From Psococerastis gibbosa (taxonomy: Eukaryota > Arthropoda > Insecta > Psocodea > Psocidae), in contig OZ020486.1 in the NCBI GenBank assembly GCA_963971405.1, positions 5,332,001 through 5,396,000 of the forward strand: a stretch of 64,000 nucleotides of DNA, given 5' to 3'. The notes under the pieces are model-generated. The model was not told the origin of the DNA, did not search any database, and worked only from the letters and a program-made list of their open reading frames with translations. The translations under genes and the position numbers were made by a program. This document shows, one piece after another, positions 1 through 29,000 of this stretch. How positions within the stretch are numbered: the first letter of the stretch is position 1; each line of letters begins with the position of its first letter.

Positions 1-366
1 CACTTCTAGTGCAATATGTAGCAAGCTGAAAGACGTAGTAAAATGGTGTGAAATGGAGCAATGAAGATAGCAATAAAATAAATAATGGTTTTGAAACACC
101 CCAAGATAGGTTGGTTTATATTTTGTATTTAAGTTGTAAAGATTTGGCTGACTCAATCGGTTGTGGACTATTTCATACACCGTATTATAAGGTATTACAT
201 ATCTACAGTGTATTACTAGTCACTGCCATGATAATCGCCAATCTTCAATAGAAGAGGCATTAGAAGAAGAAGTTTGGTTGAATTGGTACTCTTACTGAGG
301 TGAGACCTTCCTGAAGAGTGTAACACACATTGCCCAACAGAAGTTTCCTCGCTGTACAGTATTAGT
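1..366. repeat. HELQ intron with dispersed-repeat fragment
   Basis: No coding exon recognised. Positions about 200-290 match, on the minus strand, a dispersed family with core ATCGAAGATTGGCGATCATC that recurs near 14440, 19230, 22940 and 62345. The rest is unassigned. Confidence 0.55.
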
Positions 367-381
367 CTAATTACTACTTAC

Positions 382-16558
<16,177 letters not shown>

Positions 16559-17100
16559 TTAAAATTGTTAATCACTTAAACCCTACCGCTCTTTTAGCAC
16601 CAAAAAAATACCTTCAAAATAGCAACTATTTTACAGTTTTGAGAAATTAAAATAAACTATGAACCCCGAAATTGGCGCCTCTTTCTATTTATCTAATCAG
16701 TCACTCACGAACTACGAAGTCACGTAACTCACGTTGGTTTGCTTTTTGCTTTTGCTTGGCGCTTGCGCCTTGCTAGTTGCTTACATTTTTTTTCTGACCG
16801 CCATTGCTTTGCCAAAGGAATTTGCTAGTTTGCTGTCTAAAGCCACGAAAAGCATGATGGCAGTCAGACAGTGATGTTTTGAATGTATATTTTCCATATC
16901 AAAATCTCTGTAAATAATTTAATTAAAGAACTCTTGCTATCCTTATTAGGATATTCTAAGACTATATACAAAAAGTGCGGCTGTTATGTTAGATTGTTAG
17001 CTGAATGTTTTGACTAACTGTGGAAGAACTGTTTTCATTTCACCCTAGAAGTCAAGGCAAAGAAGTGTCAAATTTTGCAGGTTAGTGGTTTTTTTTTACT
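16559..17100. promoter_or_regulatory. Divergent 5' region between HELQ and PCM1
   Basis: HELQ starts at 16558 leftward. The next 500 bp hold no recognised transposon and include a GC-richer patch (CTTGGCGCTTGCGCCTTGCT at about 16755). No TATA box or start site can be fixed by eye. A shared bidirectional promoter is an inference from the head-to-head order. Confidence 0.35.
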
Positions 17101-18104
17101 TATTACTTACTTACCTTCGTGTGACTACTTTTTTATTAGTCACACTGTTAACGCTTGATGTGCCGCATAAATTTAAAGTGTGTATACTTTTTGATGACGC
17201 ATAGGGAGTAACAGAATGATGCATTTCAATTTAGGAACCGAAGATGTAGCCTTATGCCTAACTATATTAGGAATATCTTTTGACCCTTGAGACTACTGCT
17301 CATGAGAAAGTGTACTTATAAGAAGCTAAAGCACACATTGTTTAACGTAAACAGTACGTTGGTTGTTGTGCAGTTTAATTGAAACGGTAACCGTTAAATA
17401 TATATTTTTTTTATTTCTTCATCTATTTGAGCTGAACGCCCCATTTGGCGTGCATAGTATTAACAATTTAGAAAATTGAAGATAAATATTATAACTTCCA
17501 TATAAACAACTAAATGTATACATTTATGATGCCTGATAAATATGTAATCTTATGTAGTTATAAATTAAATAATGATTGATTACAAAGTACAAAGAATAAA
17601 ACAGGCTGGCGTGAAAAGTCAAAGTGCAGTGAGTCGCAGGGCGGGCTCCTTGCGGACATTTGCGCCGTAACAGCTTTGTCTACCAATGCCTCAAGTCAAA
17701 ACATCTGCAGTCTTGTTTTGCCTTTTTGCTTAATTTTGGCAAACCATCACGAGTCACAGAAATAATCCAGTCGATAGAGGACTATAACACTTGAAGTAAA
17801 ATGAGAAATGTTCTTTCTTGCCTGGGTCCTCGTGGTTATGGTTTATTTTACCAAATAGGAAGCAGTGCACAGTAAATGGACATAAGTTAATATACAGTAT
17901 ATAATAAATATGAATATACACTTACCCTAAATACATTCTATAGCCACTTTCTCTCTCTTCTCTATCTTCTCTTTGAGAATCGTTTCGGACTTGCCTGAAA
18001 GCTGCCCTCCAAGTCGCCGCCACAAGTATTTTATCACATCAGAGAGCCTACCCACCAGTAGTCTAAAAGACAACTAGCGCTCTGATTGGCTAATAATGAA
18101 GCAC

Positions 18105-18359
18105 AATTGAGGAGCTTGGTTACAAACGTGGCCAACTCCATTTTTTTACAAAATGGGGTTTTGATCCGACCTTGCAGAAAATTGTAATGTCCACCTGCAC
18201 GTTGTAAAATAAAGAGACAAATGCAGCCAGATTGCGCACAGAAGCGCTGAGAAGTCTAGGGTTAGCTATAAACTTAATGCAATTTTCAACAGAAAATTCA
18301 CTCTCCTGAAAAATTCTACAACTTGGAGTTGGCCATGTTTGTAAACAGCCTCCTCAATT
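18105..18359. mobile_element. MITE with ~35-bp inverted ends
   Basis: Left end AATTGAGGAGCTTGGTTACA and right end the inverse of AATTGAGGAGGCTGTTTACA; both continue as AAC-TGGCCAACTCCA. About 255 bp, noncoding. Confidence 0.8.
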
Positions 18360-19207
18360 CATGACAGCAGGCTAAAGGTACACTGGTACGCCTGGTATGC
18401 ACTTGTATTACCTCTAGACCTAGATGCCCAGTGTGAATCATTATTATGCCATTGAAGGCAATTGTTAGCACAACAACCTAACCATTTTTAAAGGGGGTTG
18501 GTTAGGCTGAAAGCAGTAGTGCAGTTGTTGCGAGAGAGGATCCACTACTTGTCCTAAAGCATAGACTCTCATTTGGTTGTCTTTTGTATTATCAGAGTTG
18601 GAGAGGTTGAATGGAGGCATATTGCCGCCTCTCTGTGTCTCCCTGACTTGGGAATGCCAAGATGATCGACGGATGAGAAACGCGCAATGGACCTGTCTGT
18701 CGTCACGCAAGCCACTATCAGCCTAAGAAAAAACTACAAGCCCATAGGGAAAAGTGACAAAAACCGTAAACTGTATTTTGGAAATATATTTTGATTTGAT
18801 GAGGGTCAAAGCTTGAGTACTGGTAGAGAATTCTCTCTTGCCTGCTGATCTGATTGTGATGTAGTGGTCAGTAATATGCCCAGTAACCCCTATAAGTGAA
18901 AGCCCTATGCGGTTGGCCTAGTCCCAACGAAAATACTTAGTTTTATGTTGATTCTCTAACCTCGACCTTTCATGTCATAGTCCACTTGTCTACTAACTGG
19001 AGTATGTATTCCGGGCCATAACATTAATTTCTAGGGTGACAGGTTCTTAGATAATCTCAATTTGGATGTATTGTGCTTGGTCATTCCGGTAGCTGAACAT
19101 AGAAACATTTTGCACTTGATTCAAAGACATATACACCTCTTGACATGCTGTCTTGTTGTTGAAGAGAAAGCATTTACATATTGTTACCTACATTACTGCA
19201 TGTTGCA

Positions 19208-19400
19208 TTAGCAGTTTCTTCTTCTACTGCATCTTCTATTAATGATTGACGATCATCATGGCAATTGTAGTAACGATGATTATACTTAGGAAATGTAATG
19301 CAGTGGTTTCTCTTTGTCTTCTGCGTCCATTTGCCGTTGACTCTTCATTGCGTTTCGGGGCCAGTTTCTTAACCTCAGGACAAAAGAGTGCCCTGCACAC
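19208..19400 (+). repeat. Dispersed repeat (GATTGGCGATCATCATGG family)
   Basis: Contains GATGATTGACGATCATCATGG-like sequence, then TGTAATGCAGTGGTTTCTCT and GTTGACTCTTCATT. The same order of blocks is seen at 22905-23080 and 62310-62560, and inverted at about 12870-13040. Confidence 0.65.
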
Positions 19401-19497
19401 AAAATACTGTGTTTTTCGCTGATCCCGGCTTAAAGCCGGTCCCCTATATGATCAGTCGTCAGTACGCGCTTCCATCTTCACCACGAGGAGGTACAGA

Positions 19498-19683
19498 TTA
19501 AAAATAAAAATAAATAAATAAGGACTTTTTATTGTTTCTATTACTAAGCTCTTTCACTCAACTAGGAAGGCCCGGGACCGCCTGCTTTACATGCCCTCCG
19601 AAGCATGGCCAGAAAGTGTAGGACTCGAACCAACAACCTTTCGGGTGAAAGTCAGAGTCCGTACCACTACGCTACATGTCCTG
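19498..19683 (-). repeat. tRNA-derived SINE, family A, copy 2
   Basis: Minus-strand copy: head GACATGTAGCGTAGTGGTAC, B-box GTTGGTTCGAGTCC, tail ATTTATTTATTTTTATTT. It sits upstream of PCM1 coding exon 1. Confidence 0.85.
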
Positions 19684-19927
19684 ACTAGATTGACAGATTA
19701 GGGATTTTCGCGCTTTCGTCTCTTAGACCATAAGGCATTACCCAGAAGCTTAGCTACTTTGAAGACATTGCATTAGCATAGTAGTGTTCAATTTGAACGA
19801 AGAAACTATGCTGCTTTAAAACGCGAGAGAAAGCCAGAAGCCGCCCCTGTCCGTGGGTATTTCTGAAAATTAAAAATTGACCAAATCCATGTTTTTGTTT
19901 AGACAAACTGTTTGAACTGGCGTGAGG

Positions 19928-20026
19928 ATGGGGCGCTTGTCAGGCTGCCAATCTGGAGGGAATGGTCCTAAAAATAACCCAGAGTCGGGCAGCAGTAAGC
20001 CACTTGAAGCGTTCTTCGAACAACTG
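19928..20026 (+). CDS. PCM1: PCM1 exon 1 (start)
   Basis: 33 codons starting [20 protein letters not shown] and ending FFEQL, donor CAACTG|GTATGT, phase 0. The exon begins at about 19906 after TTTGTTTAG, with 22 noncoding bases before the ATG. There is no family match in this part; placement rests on phase and splice sites. Confidence 0.65.
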
Positions 20027-23000
20027 GTATGTAGTTTGTGCTTATTCTTATTTTCATTTTACTCGCACATGCCTATCAACATTTCCCATAATTTTTGACC
20101 ATCCGTGATAAAAATCTTCATGTTTATAGGTAAGATTCTAAATTCCTTTTCTTTGGCGGTCAGATGACTTTTTATTAATTTTACTTTCCTACCTCAAACA
20201 ATCATAATTAGCCTACATCCGCAATGTTCAGTTGCAAATAAAAAAAACTTCCATACTGTACGTGTGCATTTTATAAGTTCACAAAATTCTGATTTTTTTT
20301 AAAAACTAAAAATTGTGGTATCGTATTTATTTTGCCCTAGTTCCTTTTAAGATTGAGCACGTGGTCGATTTTGTTTTCAAACATAGCTAGGTTTGGTATT
20401 TGTTATTTATAACTTTGAAGATGGTCGAATTTTGACTTACTTTTACCCATAATTATGCAGAAACTATCAAGTTTGGCTCGGCTGCTGCTAATAGAGCTGT
20501 GGTTAAGAGAGCGGATTCTCATGCAGAAACCCACGATGGGTTTTTGGACTACGGAAATTTTTTTTCTGAAGTGTGGTTTGTTCATGGTTAGAATTGGTTT
20601 GGGGTTTGTTCATGGTGATAATTATTATGTTTTTTTTTTTAAATATTATTACTTATTTAATATTCATCATCAATAATAATCAGCTCCGATTGCCTGGGTG
20701 TGATAGATGAGCCTCCTCCCTTTCCCTCTCCACTTCTGATTATTGAAACCTTCTTCTACACATTGCTAGTCCACTCTGTGGATCATAAATGTTGCATTTA
20801 TATTTTTACACCGCCTTCCACTTGTCTTCAGTAATTGACCATTTTTGTTTTCAATGTTTTCCAATTTTGTAAGTTTCCCCGCCGTCTTTCTTTTAATTTT
20901 ATAATCTACAAGAAATTTTTTGATTTAAATTACGAAATAATTCGTTCGTTCTCAAGAAATTAATTTAAATTATTTATCATCTCCAGACGACGCCATTGTT
21001 TAATTTTAGTTTGTTATTGTTTGCAAAGCGTGATATGATCATTGATCAATTTTAACATGCGGAAATTAAAATGGACAATGGCATAGAGTAAAACGAAAAT
21101 CTCATCAATTATTGACGCACAAATGACGGGATATTGACAAGTGGAATAGCCGCCTTAGTGGGTGTTCCTGTCTAAACACACTACACAGCGTACTGTCCTC
21201 CTCAATTTCATAAACTAAAAGTATAGAATAATTGACTAATGACACGCCCTGTGATTAAGTTACACGGCAAATGCCCATGGCTATAGGAAAAAAGATTTTT
21301 TTTTTTAAACGATTGGGAAATATATTATTCTGTTACTGTTACTATTAGTACGCCATCATCAAAATCATTAGTCAGCTCCAGTTCCCCAAGCGTGATTATT
21401 AAACACTTCTGGTACCAGTTCCACTCTTCTGAGATCGTCTTCAATCTGGCTCCTGTATCTATTTCTTTTTCCCCCTCTGTTTCTTCCTCCAGCCTATTCC
21501 TCGCGCACCTACTGTCCACCACTGCAGTCTTCTTCTCGCTATCTTCTTCGCCAATGGTTCTTCTATTTAATGTTGTAGGACAGAGATCGTAGGCGGCGCG
21601 AGTGGCATTCGTCTACAGCTCCTGATCAACGTCGAAGTCCCGCTGTTGTTCGTCCGGAAACAGAGTTAGAAGCTGCTGGAGCCAGGTACAATAGGCAAGC
21701 CGCATCCCCAGCCAATTTCGTAGACAACGACAACGGAGAGGTACGTTATGAGATAATATTGAGCCGAATTAAAAAGAAAAAGAGTAAAAGGTATGAACTA
21801 AAGTGCTCTTTTTTAAAATATTTATTACAAGTTACTTTTAATTATTAACAACAGTGAGCAAATGCTCGAAAAACGTAGGTAGCATTCGTGACGCGAGGAA
21901 ATTATGAATACATCCCTCCCTACCTCTTGCTATCGAAGAAAATCTTTTTCTCCTGACTTTAATACAAACAAAAGTATATGCTCCAATTATGTGGAGTATA
22001 AGCTTATGTGTGCCTGTTTTTATTAATTCAGCTGATTAATTTGTGTTCTATTACAACATACAGTAACGGTGTTCTCATGTTTTTTACTTAATAGAATGCC
22101 CCTTACGATATGGTAAACAAGGCGAAAACAAGCCATTAGTATACAGGTAGCTTATGTAGCTTGTGGAACTATTGACTTATTCTTATATCAAACAAATCTG
22201 TGTAGCCATGAACTCATTAATAAAAATATCTTTATTTATGTCTCGTAGAACCCCGACGACTAAAATTTATGAAGATTTTAAGGTGCCTAATTTTTTTGCA
22301 TTTTTATTGTGTTAATCTGCCATTGACTTTAAACAATTCTCAAATAAATAGTGTGAGTTCCACTCATGCCCTTCATACCAGACACAGCGTAGTCAATAAC
22401 TTGAAAACAGAGCGTCCTTTCGTTGAGCACTTTAAACAATCGCCAAATTTCAGAGCCGTCAAGGTTTTTAATGCTTTGCCTAAGGAAATTAAAGTACGGT
22501 ATTATACTGACAGTTTTTTAAAATTTAGAAGAATCACAAAAAAAAATTTATAATGTGCCTTTTACTGAGCTTAAAGATATTTTGAAGCGATAATGTTAAA
22601 ATAAAATAATATAACATAAATATAAATAAATAGATAAAATATTCTAAGATGTGTGTTTTAGACCATTATTTATAATTATTTGTTATGTAATGTTTTTGTT
22701 TTGTAATAGTTATAAGGGCCACGACGCAAGTCCCCTTCTCAAGGTGCACTTAGCGTGGCCCTTGGATATTTATTAATTGTATTTTTTTTATTAATAAATA
22801 CTTACTTACTATACTTACACAAAAATTTAGAGCAACATATTTCATAAGATTTCAAGAGATATACTTGTAGTAACCTGCAATTTGAACGATGTTCAGCCGA
22901 TTTCTGCTAGGTCTTCTTCTTATTCGAGTGCCTCTTCTATCGAAGATTGGTGATCATCATGGCAATCGTAGACACGTAGATACCGTACTTTGGACTCCCC

Positions 23001-26000
23001 AAAAGGAAGTCAAGTATGTAGGATATCGAATGCACTTAGTCATGATGACTGTACAGGAAATTGTAATGCAGTGGGGCTGATTATAAATGATGGTGATGAC
23101 GCTGGTTATGTTGTAATTTCAGTTGTCTTGGGGACTAAATAACGGTGTTGGAGACCTATCAGAGACCCCATCGTCTCGAAGATCTTCTTCTCGAGGAGTT
23201 AGACCAAGATTCGCTTGGATGTCTGCAGACCCGCAGGGCTCCGGCCCAAACTCTCTCCCTGTGAGTATATCCATCATTATATTATATAGTAATTACTATG
23301 ATCCACAGTAGCCTAAATGTAATTTATAAGTCATCGGGGTTGTCATTAACGATAGCTCGTGAAAACAGTGTTTTTTATCGGTACATGACCAATCTTAATA
23401 CATTGAGTATCCAATATACGGCTAAGTGTACATAATTGAAGTCTGTAAGACTTGTCACACTTGATGGGAGTAGATAATTGTGTTCAGCGGTTATTGAGTT
23501 TCTGGTGAAAGCCGTAGTGTAGTGGATAACGATCTAGACTTTCGGAAAGGAAGGCGCGGGTCCCTTTCCGCCACTGTCCCCTCTGTCTATTTAGAAACAA
23601 TTATTTATGTGTGAGGCTGAAACCATGTGGAGGTCCCCTCGTTCATATCATGGCAAGTTCGTTCAAAGGCTTCACGCTATGTAAGTTCTTTAGTTTAACC
23701 CATGCCCAAGCAAGAAATTTTACGAACGATGGAGACGGCTATGTAAGAATTGAGAGTGCCTTGATACCCTGAGGAGGGTACTAACTCATGATGTTCTCCA
23801 AGGACATGTAGAGTAGTGGTACGGACTCTGACTTTCACCCGAAAGGTTGTTGGTTCGAGTCCTACGCTTCCTACATTTTTTGGCCATGCTTCGGAGGGCA
23901 TGTAAAGCAGGCGGTCTTTCTTAGTTGAGTGTAAGAGAGGGCTTTATAGCCCTAACTCCGCTAGGTTGGCTTAGTAATAGAACAAAAAAGTCCTTATTTA
24001 TTTATTTATTTATTTATTTAAGTTCCACGAAGTCACCAAGGAAACTCTCGCAATGGTACTAACATGGCAGATAAAAGTAGAAAAGTCAACGGGCTACGCA
24101 GCTGCTAGGTTTGCAAACAAACACGGCTTTAATTAATTGTAATTTGTTCATTACTCACGTGAGTAAAACAAAGAGATGGCCTATCACCATTATTATTCAA
24201 CCTGGTCATGGAAAAGGCGGTAAGACGCGCTATACAAACACCGGGCGGGATCGACATGGGAGTAAGGATTAAATTTCTCGGGTATGCTGACGACCTGAAC
24301 GTCATGGCAGAGACAAAAGAAGAAGCCGAGACCACAGTGAAAACCCTTGAAGAAGAAGCTCTGAAGCTAGGTCTACAAATAAGCATTGAAAAAACCAAGT
24401 ACCTATTAGTGGGAAGAGAACAAGATACCTGCACAGGCCGCTTTGAAAGAGTGCAAGATTTGAAATACCTAGGGTCCATCATCACGTCCGACAACAAGAT
24501 CAGTCAAGACGTTCATAACAGAATTAAATCAGCCAATGTAGCTTTCTTCCAAACGAGAGCACTATTCTCGACTCGGATTCTATCATGGACAACAAAGGTC
24601 AGGCTTTACAAGACGCTAATCCTGCCTGTCCTTATGTATGGTGGTGAAGCATGGGCCCTGACAAAGAAAGAATCAAGAGCACTGGCTGTTTTCGAGAACA
24701 TGATGTTACGGAGAATATTTGTAAGAGTTTTTGAAAACAACAGTTGGAGAATCCGAACGAACGAACGAAGAAATCCACCAACTCTTTGGCTCGCCAGACG
24801 TCACGCAAATACTACGAAGCAGAAGGCTCCAGTGGATGGGACACGTCGTCCGTATGCCAGCAGAAAGAACAGCACAAGCAGTATGGATGGCATATCCCAA
24901 CAGAAGAAGATCTTTGGGCAGTCCGAGACCACGCTATGGTGACCAGCTAAAGGAAGATGTGCAGGAAGTTGGCCTTCGGGCCGATGAGTGGCGTGGCCTG
25001 GCAAAGGATAGGATCCGTTGTGAATGCGGCCAAAAGTCCCCCAGGGCTGACAGCGCCAACTTAAGTCAAGTCATTACTTACTTTTATGTTTTAGGGTGGA
25101 AGTGGGAGTGGAAGGACTGTTAACCCACCGAACCGGAACCAGGTGGTAAACAAACTGACGCAAATCCGGGACTACATTCAACAGACTGAGACCATCATGT
25201 CCGCCCTATCGGCCACAGACTCGGTGAGTAAATCACAGGACCTTGCGAAAGGTTATACTGGAGACTAACTCCAAATGTAAACAATTATTTCGACAGTAGA
25301 TTCGGATAGTAAAGCCTTACATAATAAAAAAGATGTTTTTGGTCCCGCGCCGAAGCGGCATGATGTGCCATTAATGGTTCAGAACACCACCTCGGCTATA
25401 AAAGAACTGTTTGAGATTGAAGAGGTAAAGTTGGTCCGAAAATCCCTGACTTGCTCACACGTGGGCAGAAACTTCCTGACTCCTGGGTTTTTTCTCACTC
25501 AGTAAAGAATCTCGGTTACTTGAGAACTTTTAGCTTATTGTGTCTCTTATAACTGAGTATGTGCACGAATGGCATAAACCTAGTTGCCAAAGCAACGCTC
25601 CTTTGTTCATACACAACGTAACGGTCGAAAAACATACTTTTTTGTATGTTGTAACCTAGAGTGAATGTTGGATGTAGGGATTCCGAGAAAAAGCTGACGG
25701 GACTAGCTTACTAGCTACCAGCTGCCTTTCTATTTAGTAAGATGGTCAGCCTGGGGGCGAAAACACGGCTAATTGTTTTGTGGCGTAGCCCTGTGGTCAA
25801 GACCAACACGACAAACTAGAGGGAATGTTAGCAGACTTACGGAGTACTCAGAAGAAGCCGGAGTCACTGGCGGAAACCGCTGCTCATTTTTTTTATTTTG
25901 TGGTGTAGCCCGGTTGTCAAGAGCAACACGACAAACTAGAGGGAATGTTAGCAGACCTGAGGGACTCCGAGACGAAGCTGAAGGGGCTGCTCGAAGGCAT

Positions 26001-29000
26001 GGACCGGGTCGATGCCAAAATTGACCGACTTCTTGATCAACATGCACAGGTCTTGAAAATATTGCGTGTGTGTTGGCAATAAGTTAATTTCTTATGTAGA
26101 GCATTGGAAGTCGGTACGATGAAACGTTCATTGGAGATACACTGTAGTATTATAATGTATATATAACACTGACATCAAATTAACTTTGGTTGAAGAGGTA
26201 ACCTCCTCGTTATAAACGAAATTAGAGGATATGGAAAAAACTGGGCTTGGCGGGATTCGAACCCACGATCTGCGCCTAACCGGGGCGTCGTCTTAACCGC
26301 AGGACCACAAGCCCCGACAAGTCCAGTAATCGCCAAATCCTCTACTTATGCTCTAATTGACATGATTCGTGTTGCTAGCCCCGGTTAGGCGTAGATCGTG
26401 GGTTCGAATCCCACTAAGCCCAGTTTTTTCCATACCCTCTAATTTTGTTTATTGGAGAGTCTAACTGTCAATTAACTGTTACGGTAGCCAATCATTAGGA
26501 TAATCATGGTTATGGTGTATTTCACAGGGATAGAGTTTTATATAAGAGATGGGATGTTCACTCCAAAAATGTCTGGGGCAACCTGACACGGCTTTCCAAT
26601 GGTTGGTCATAGAAGACGTGGCAGGTGGCACCTGAAATTCAAAAATATATTTTTAGCGGGAAACGAATGTCCCATCTCTCCTATGTATAGAACTCTGGAC
26701 TGCATAGTTTAATTAGGCGGCTATTCTACCGACGTCGTTTTTCAATGTGAATATGCATGACATGGTAGCAGACATCATTAATAAGTATCTACCATATTAT
26801 AACTTAATTTATAATAGAGAACCGGTCCGAGTTCACTCGAACATGCTTTCCAATTTATCAAAATTATTAGATAGAGAAAATTAGTAATTTTATGGCAAAT
26901 ATTTTTCCTATGGTTAAATTTCCGATATCTCGGGGGGGGGGGGGGGGGGGCGGCGGTTGTCCACCTGACGTCACTGGAAGTGAGGTAAATTCTCGACAGG
27001 TCAAACAAACACATTAATTACCACACAGCAATAATGGCAGGGCATGCAATGCATTTGAGCGCGAATTTTCTATCATTTTTTTTCAAAAAATAATTTTTTG
27101 GGCAAAACCAAATATTTTTTTGGGAAAGCAACCTATCCGGTTTCGTTACTCAATTTAACACCTAAAACATGCTTGAAGGTAGAAATCATCGATAGAAAGG
27201 TTTCGCATTTTATAGTCATTTTTTCATTAAAATTTAGTTATTTTTATTTTTTTACCCCCAGAAGCAAACTATCAAGGGGCAAGCGACCCCCCGCATTTTG
27301 TCAACATTAATAACGACTACAATCTACGAGAATTTAAAAGAAATCGTTGGAGCCGTTTTTGAGAAATAATTTTTTTAGACGTTTTTTGGAGTTTTTTGAA
27401 AATAAAACCCCCCCAAATTGAGTTAGCCCCCCCAAAAAAAATGGTCCCGAGGTATGATTTTTGTGAACCTACATGCCAAATTTCACTCAAATCCACTGAG
27501 TAGTTTGCCCGGAAATCGACAAACAGACAGACCGACAGACCGACCGACAGACAGACATTTTGTAAAAACCACTTTTTTGGGTTCCTGGGACCTCAAAACG
27601 TGTAAATCCGTTGAAATCTCGGAATCGAAAATTTCGACCATCACAAAGCTTTCCTTATACTACGTATAAATTGGAAAGCAATAAGTTAAGTATCTACATT
27701 ATAGTGTCCTAAAAATATGGCAGAGACTTATTAATGATGTCTGCTACCACGTCATGCACATTCACATTGAAAAACGACGTCGGTGGAATAGCCGCCTTAA
27801 TAACGACAGCTGCGTTTCCACACAGTCCTGTTCTGTGCGTCCTCAGTTGAGAGCCCCAAACTTCTCATGTCTCCGGTCATCTTTCTTCCCAGTGTAACTT
27901 TCCGCCTCCCTGTTCGTTCCTTATCTGCTACAGTCCAGGTTTCACATCTGTGTAATAAAACACTCCATACGCAGGTTTTAAGAAACTACTTCCTGATGTT
28001 GTATTATTATTGTTAACCTACAAGCTACCTTAACACTGTGCCGGCCGCAGCGTCCAATGGACTCTTTTTTGATTGTATCGGTTTGGCATTTCATGACTTT
28101 TCCCAACTATGTGCATATTTTAAAGCCATGAAAATAAAATTTTCAATGGTCTCAAATGGCACAATAGATAAAATCGAGAGGAGTGACTTGTACGATCTTT
28201 GGCAGCAGAAATTGAAAATAGTCGAAGAAACGTCTCCCGTGACAATTTCTTTATTAGTCAGCCAATAGTATATTACCGCACCTGATGGTTTCCAAAAACT
28301 TGAAAATGGATTGGGAAGGAAAAGTGGGAAAAGGCGTAAGTTCTAAATCGTGGATGGATACAGGGGGGGGGGGGTTACTGCCCCTTAGATTTAGTAAATC
28401 TATTGTAAGTTAATTTAAATTACGCTCTAATTTAATAGATATTACATAATATGTTTTCCTATTTTCACGCACAACTACCCCCTCCCCCCACCAAATGAGC
28501 TGATCCGTCCCTGTTCTTAATACAGCTGGGAAAAGAACCGCTGGAACAGGATGGGGCGACCAGGACTGGGTATATTTGTGAAAAGACAATGCGAAATCCC
28601 ATTAGAGTCCAATGGACACTGCGGCCGTTAACGTATGTCAGATGCTCTGGCCGGCACAGTGTTAAGTTGCATATTTTATATTTTATTGTTACAACTGTCA
28701 AGTAATTGTCAGCATATTTAATTCCAACTGAATAGGTGGCAACAACCTTTCTTGGCTGTGATCGGCTGGCTTAATTGACAAATAGCCTACTGGGCGCTTT
28801 TCTGTACCGACTTTGAATGGCCCTTTGTGCGAGTGCCACACTATATGATAGATAACATCTTCCGTAACCAAACTAACGCAACCTACTTTTTGTTTGAATT
28901 TGTAATTTTAGTCTACGTATGTATTTAACTATAATTTGTGCTCTTTGTCTGTGTTTCTTACTCATTAAGGCACTATATGTCCGCCATTTTGATCCCTATT

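Larger units (their letters stand above)
17101..19497. other. Upstream region / 5' UTR intron of PCM1
   Basis: The first PCM1 coding exon is preceded by an acceptor-like TTTTTGTTTAG at about 19903. A noncoding first exon therefore probably lies somewhere in this stretch, but I cannot place it. The stretch also holds a MITE at 18105-18359 and a dispersed repeat at about 19208-19400. Confidence 0.4.

Noticed and set aside
25274-25424. Longer version of PCM1 exon 5 reaching back to about 25300
   Set aside because: The frame is open, but no acceptor upstream gives the required phase 0. Only the 42-nt version does.
26226-26320. Possible tRNA gene on the minus strand
   Set aside because: A- and B-box are present, but arms do not form a full cloverleaf, and five similar copies with a common tail show a SINE.
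27498-27560. Repeats of the ACAGACCGACAG type, considered as a CRISPR-like array
   Set aside because: Simple tandem repetition without unique spacers, inside a transposon-derived repeat, in a eukaryotic genome.
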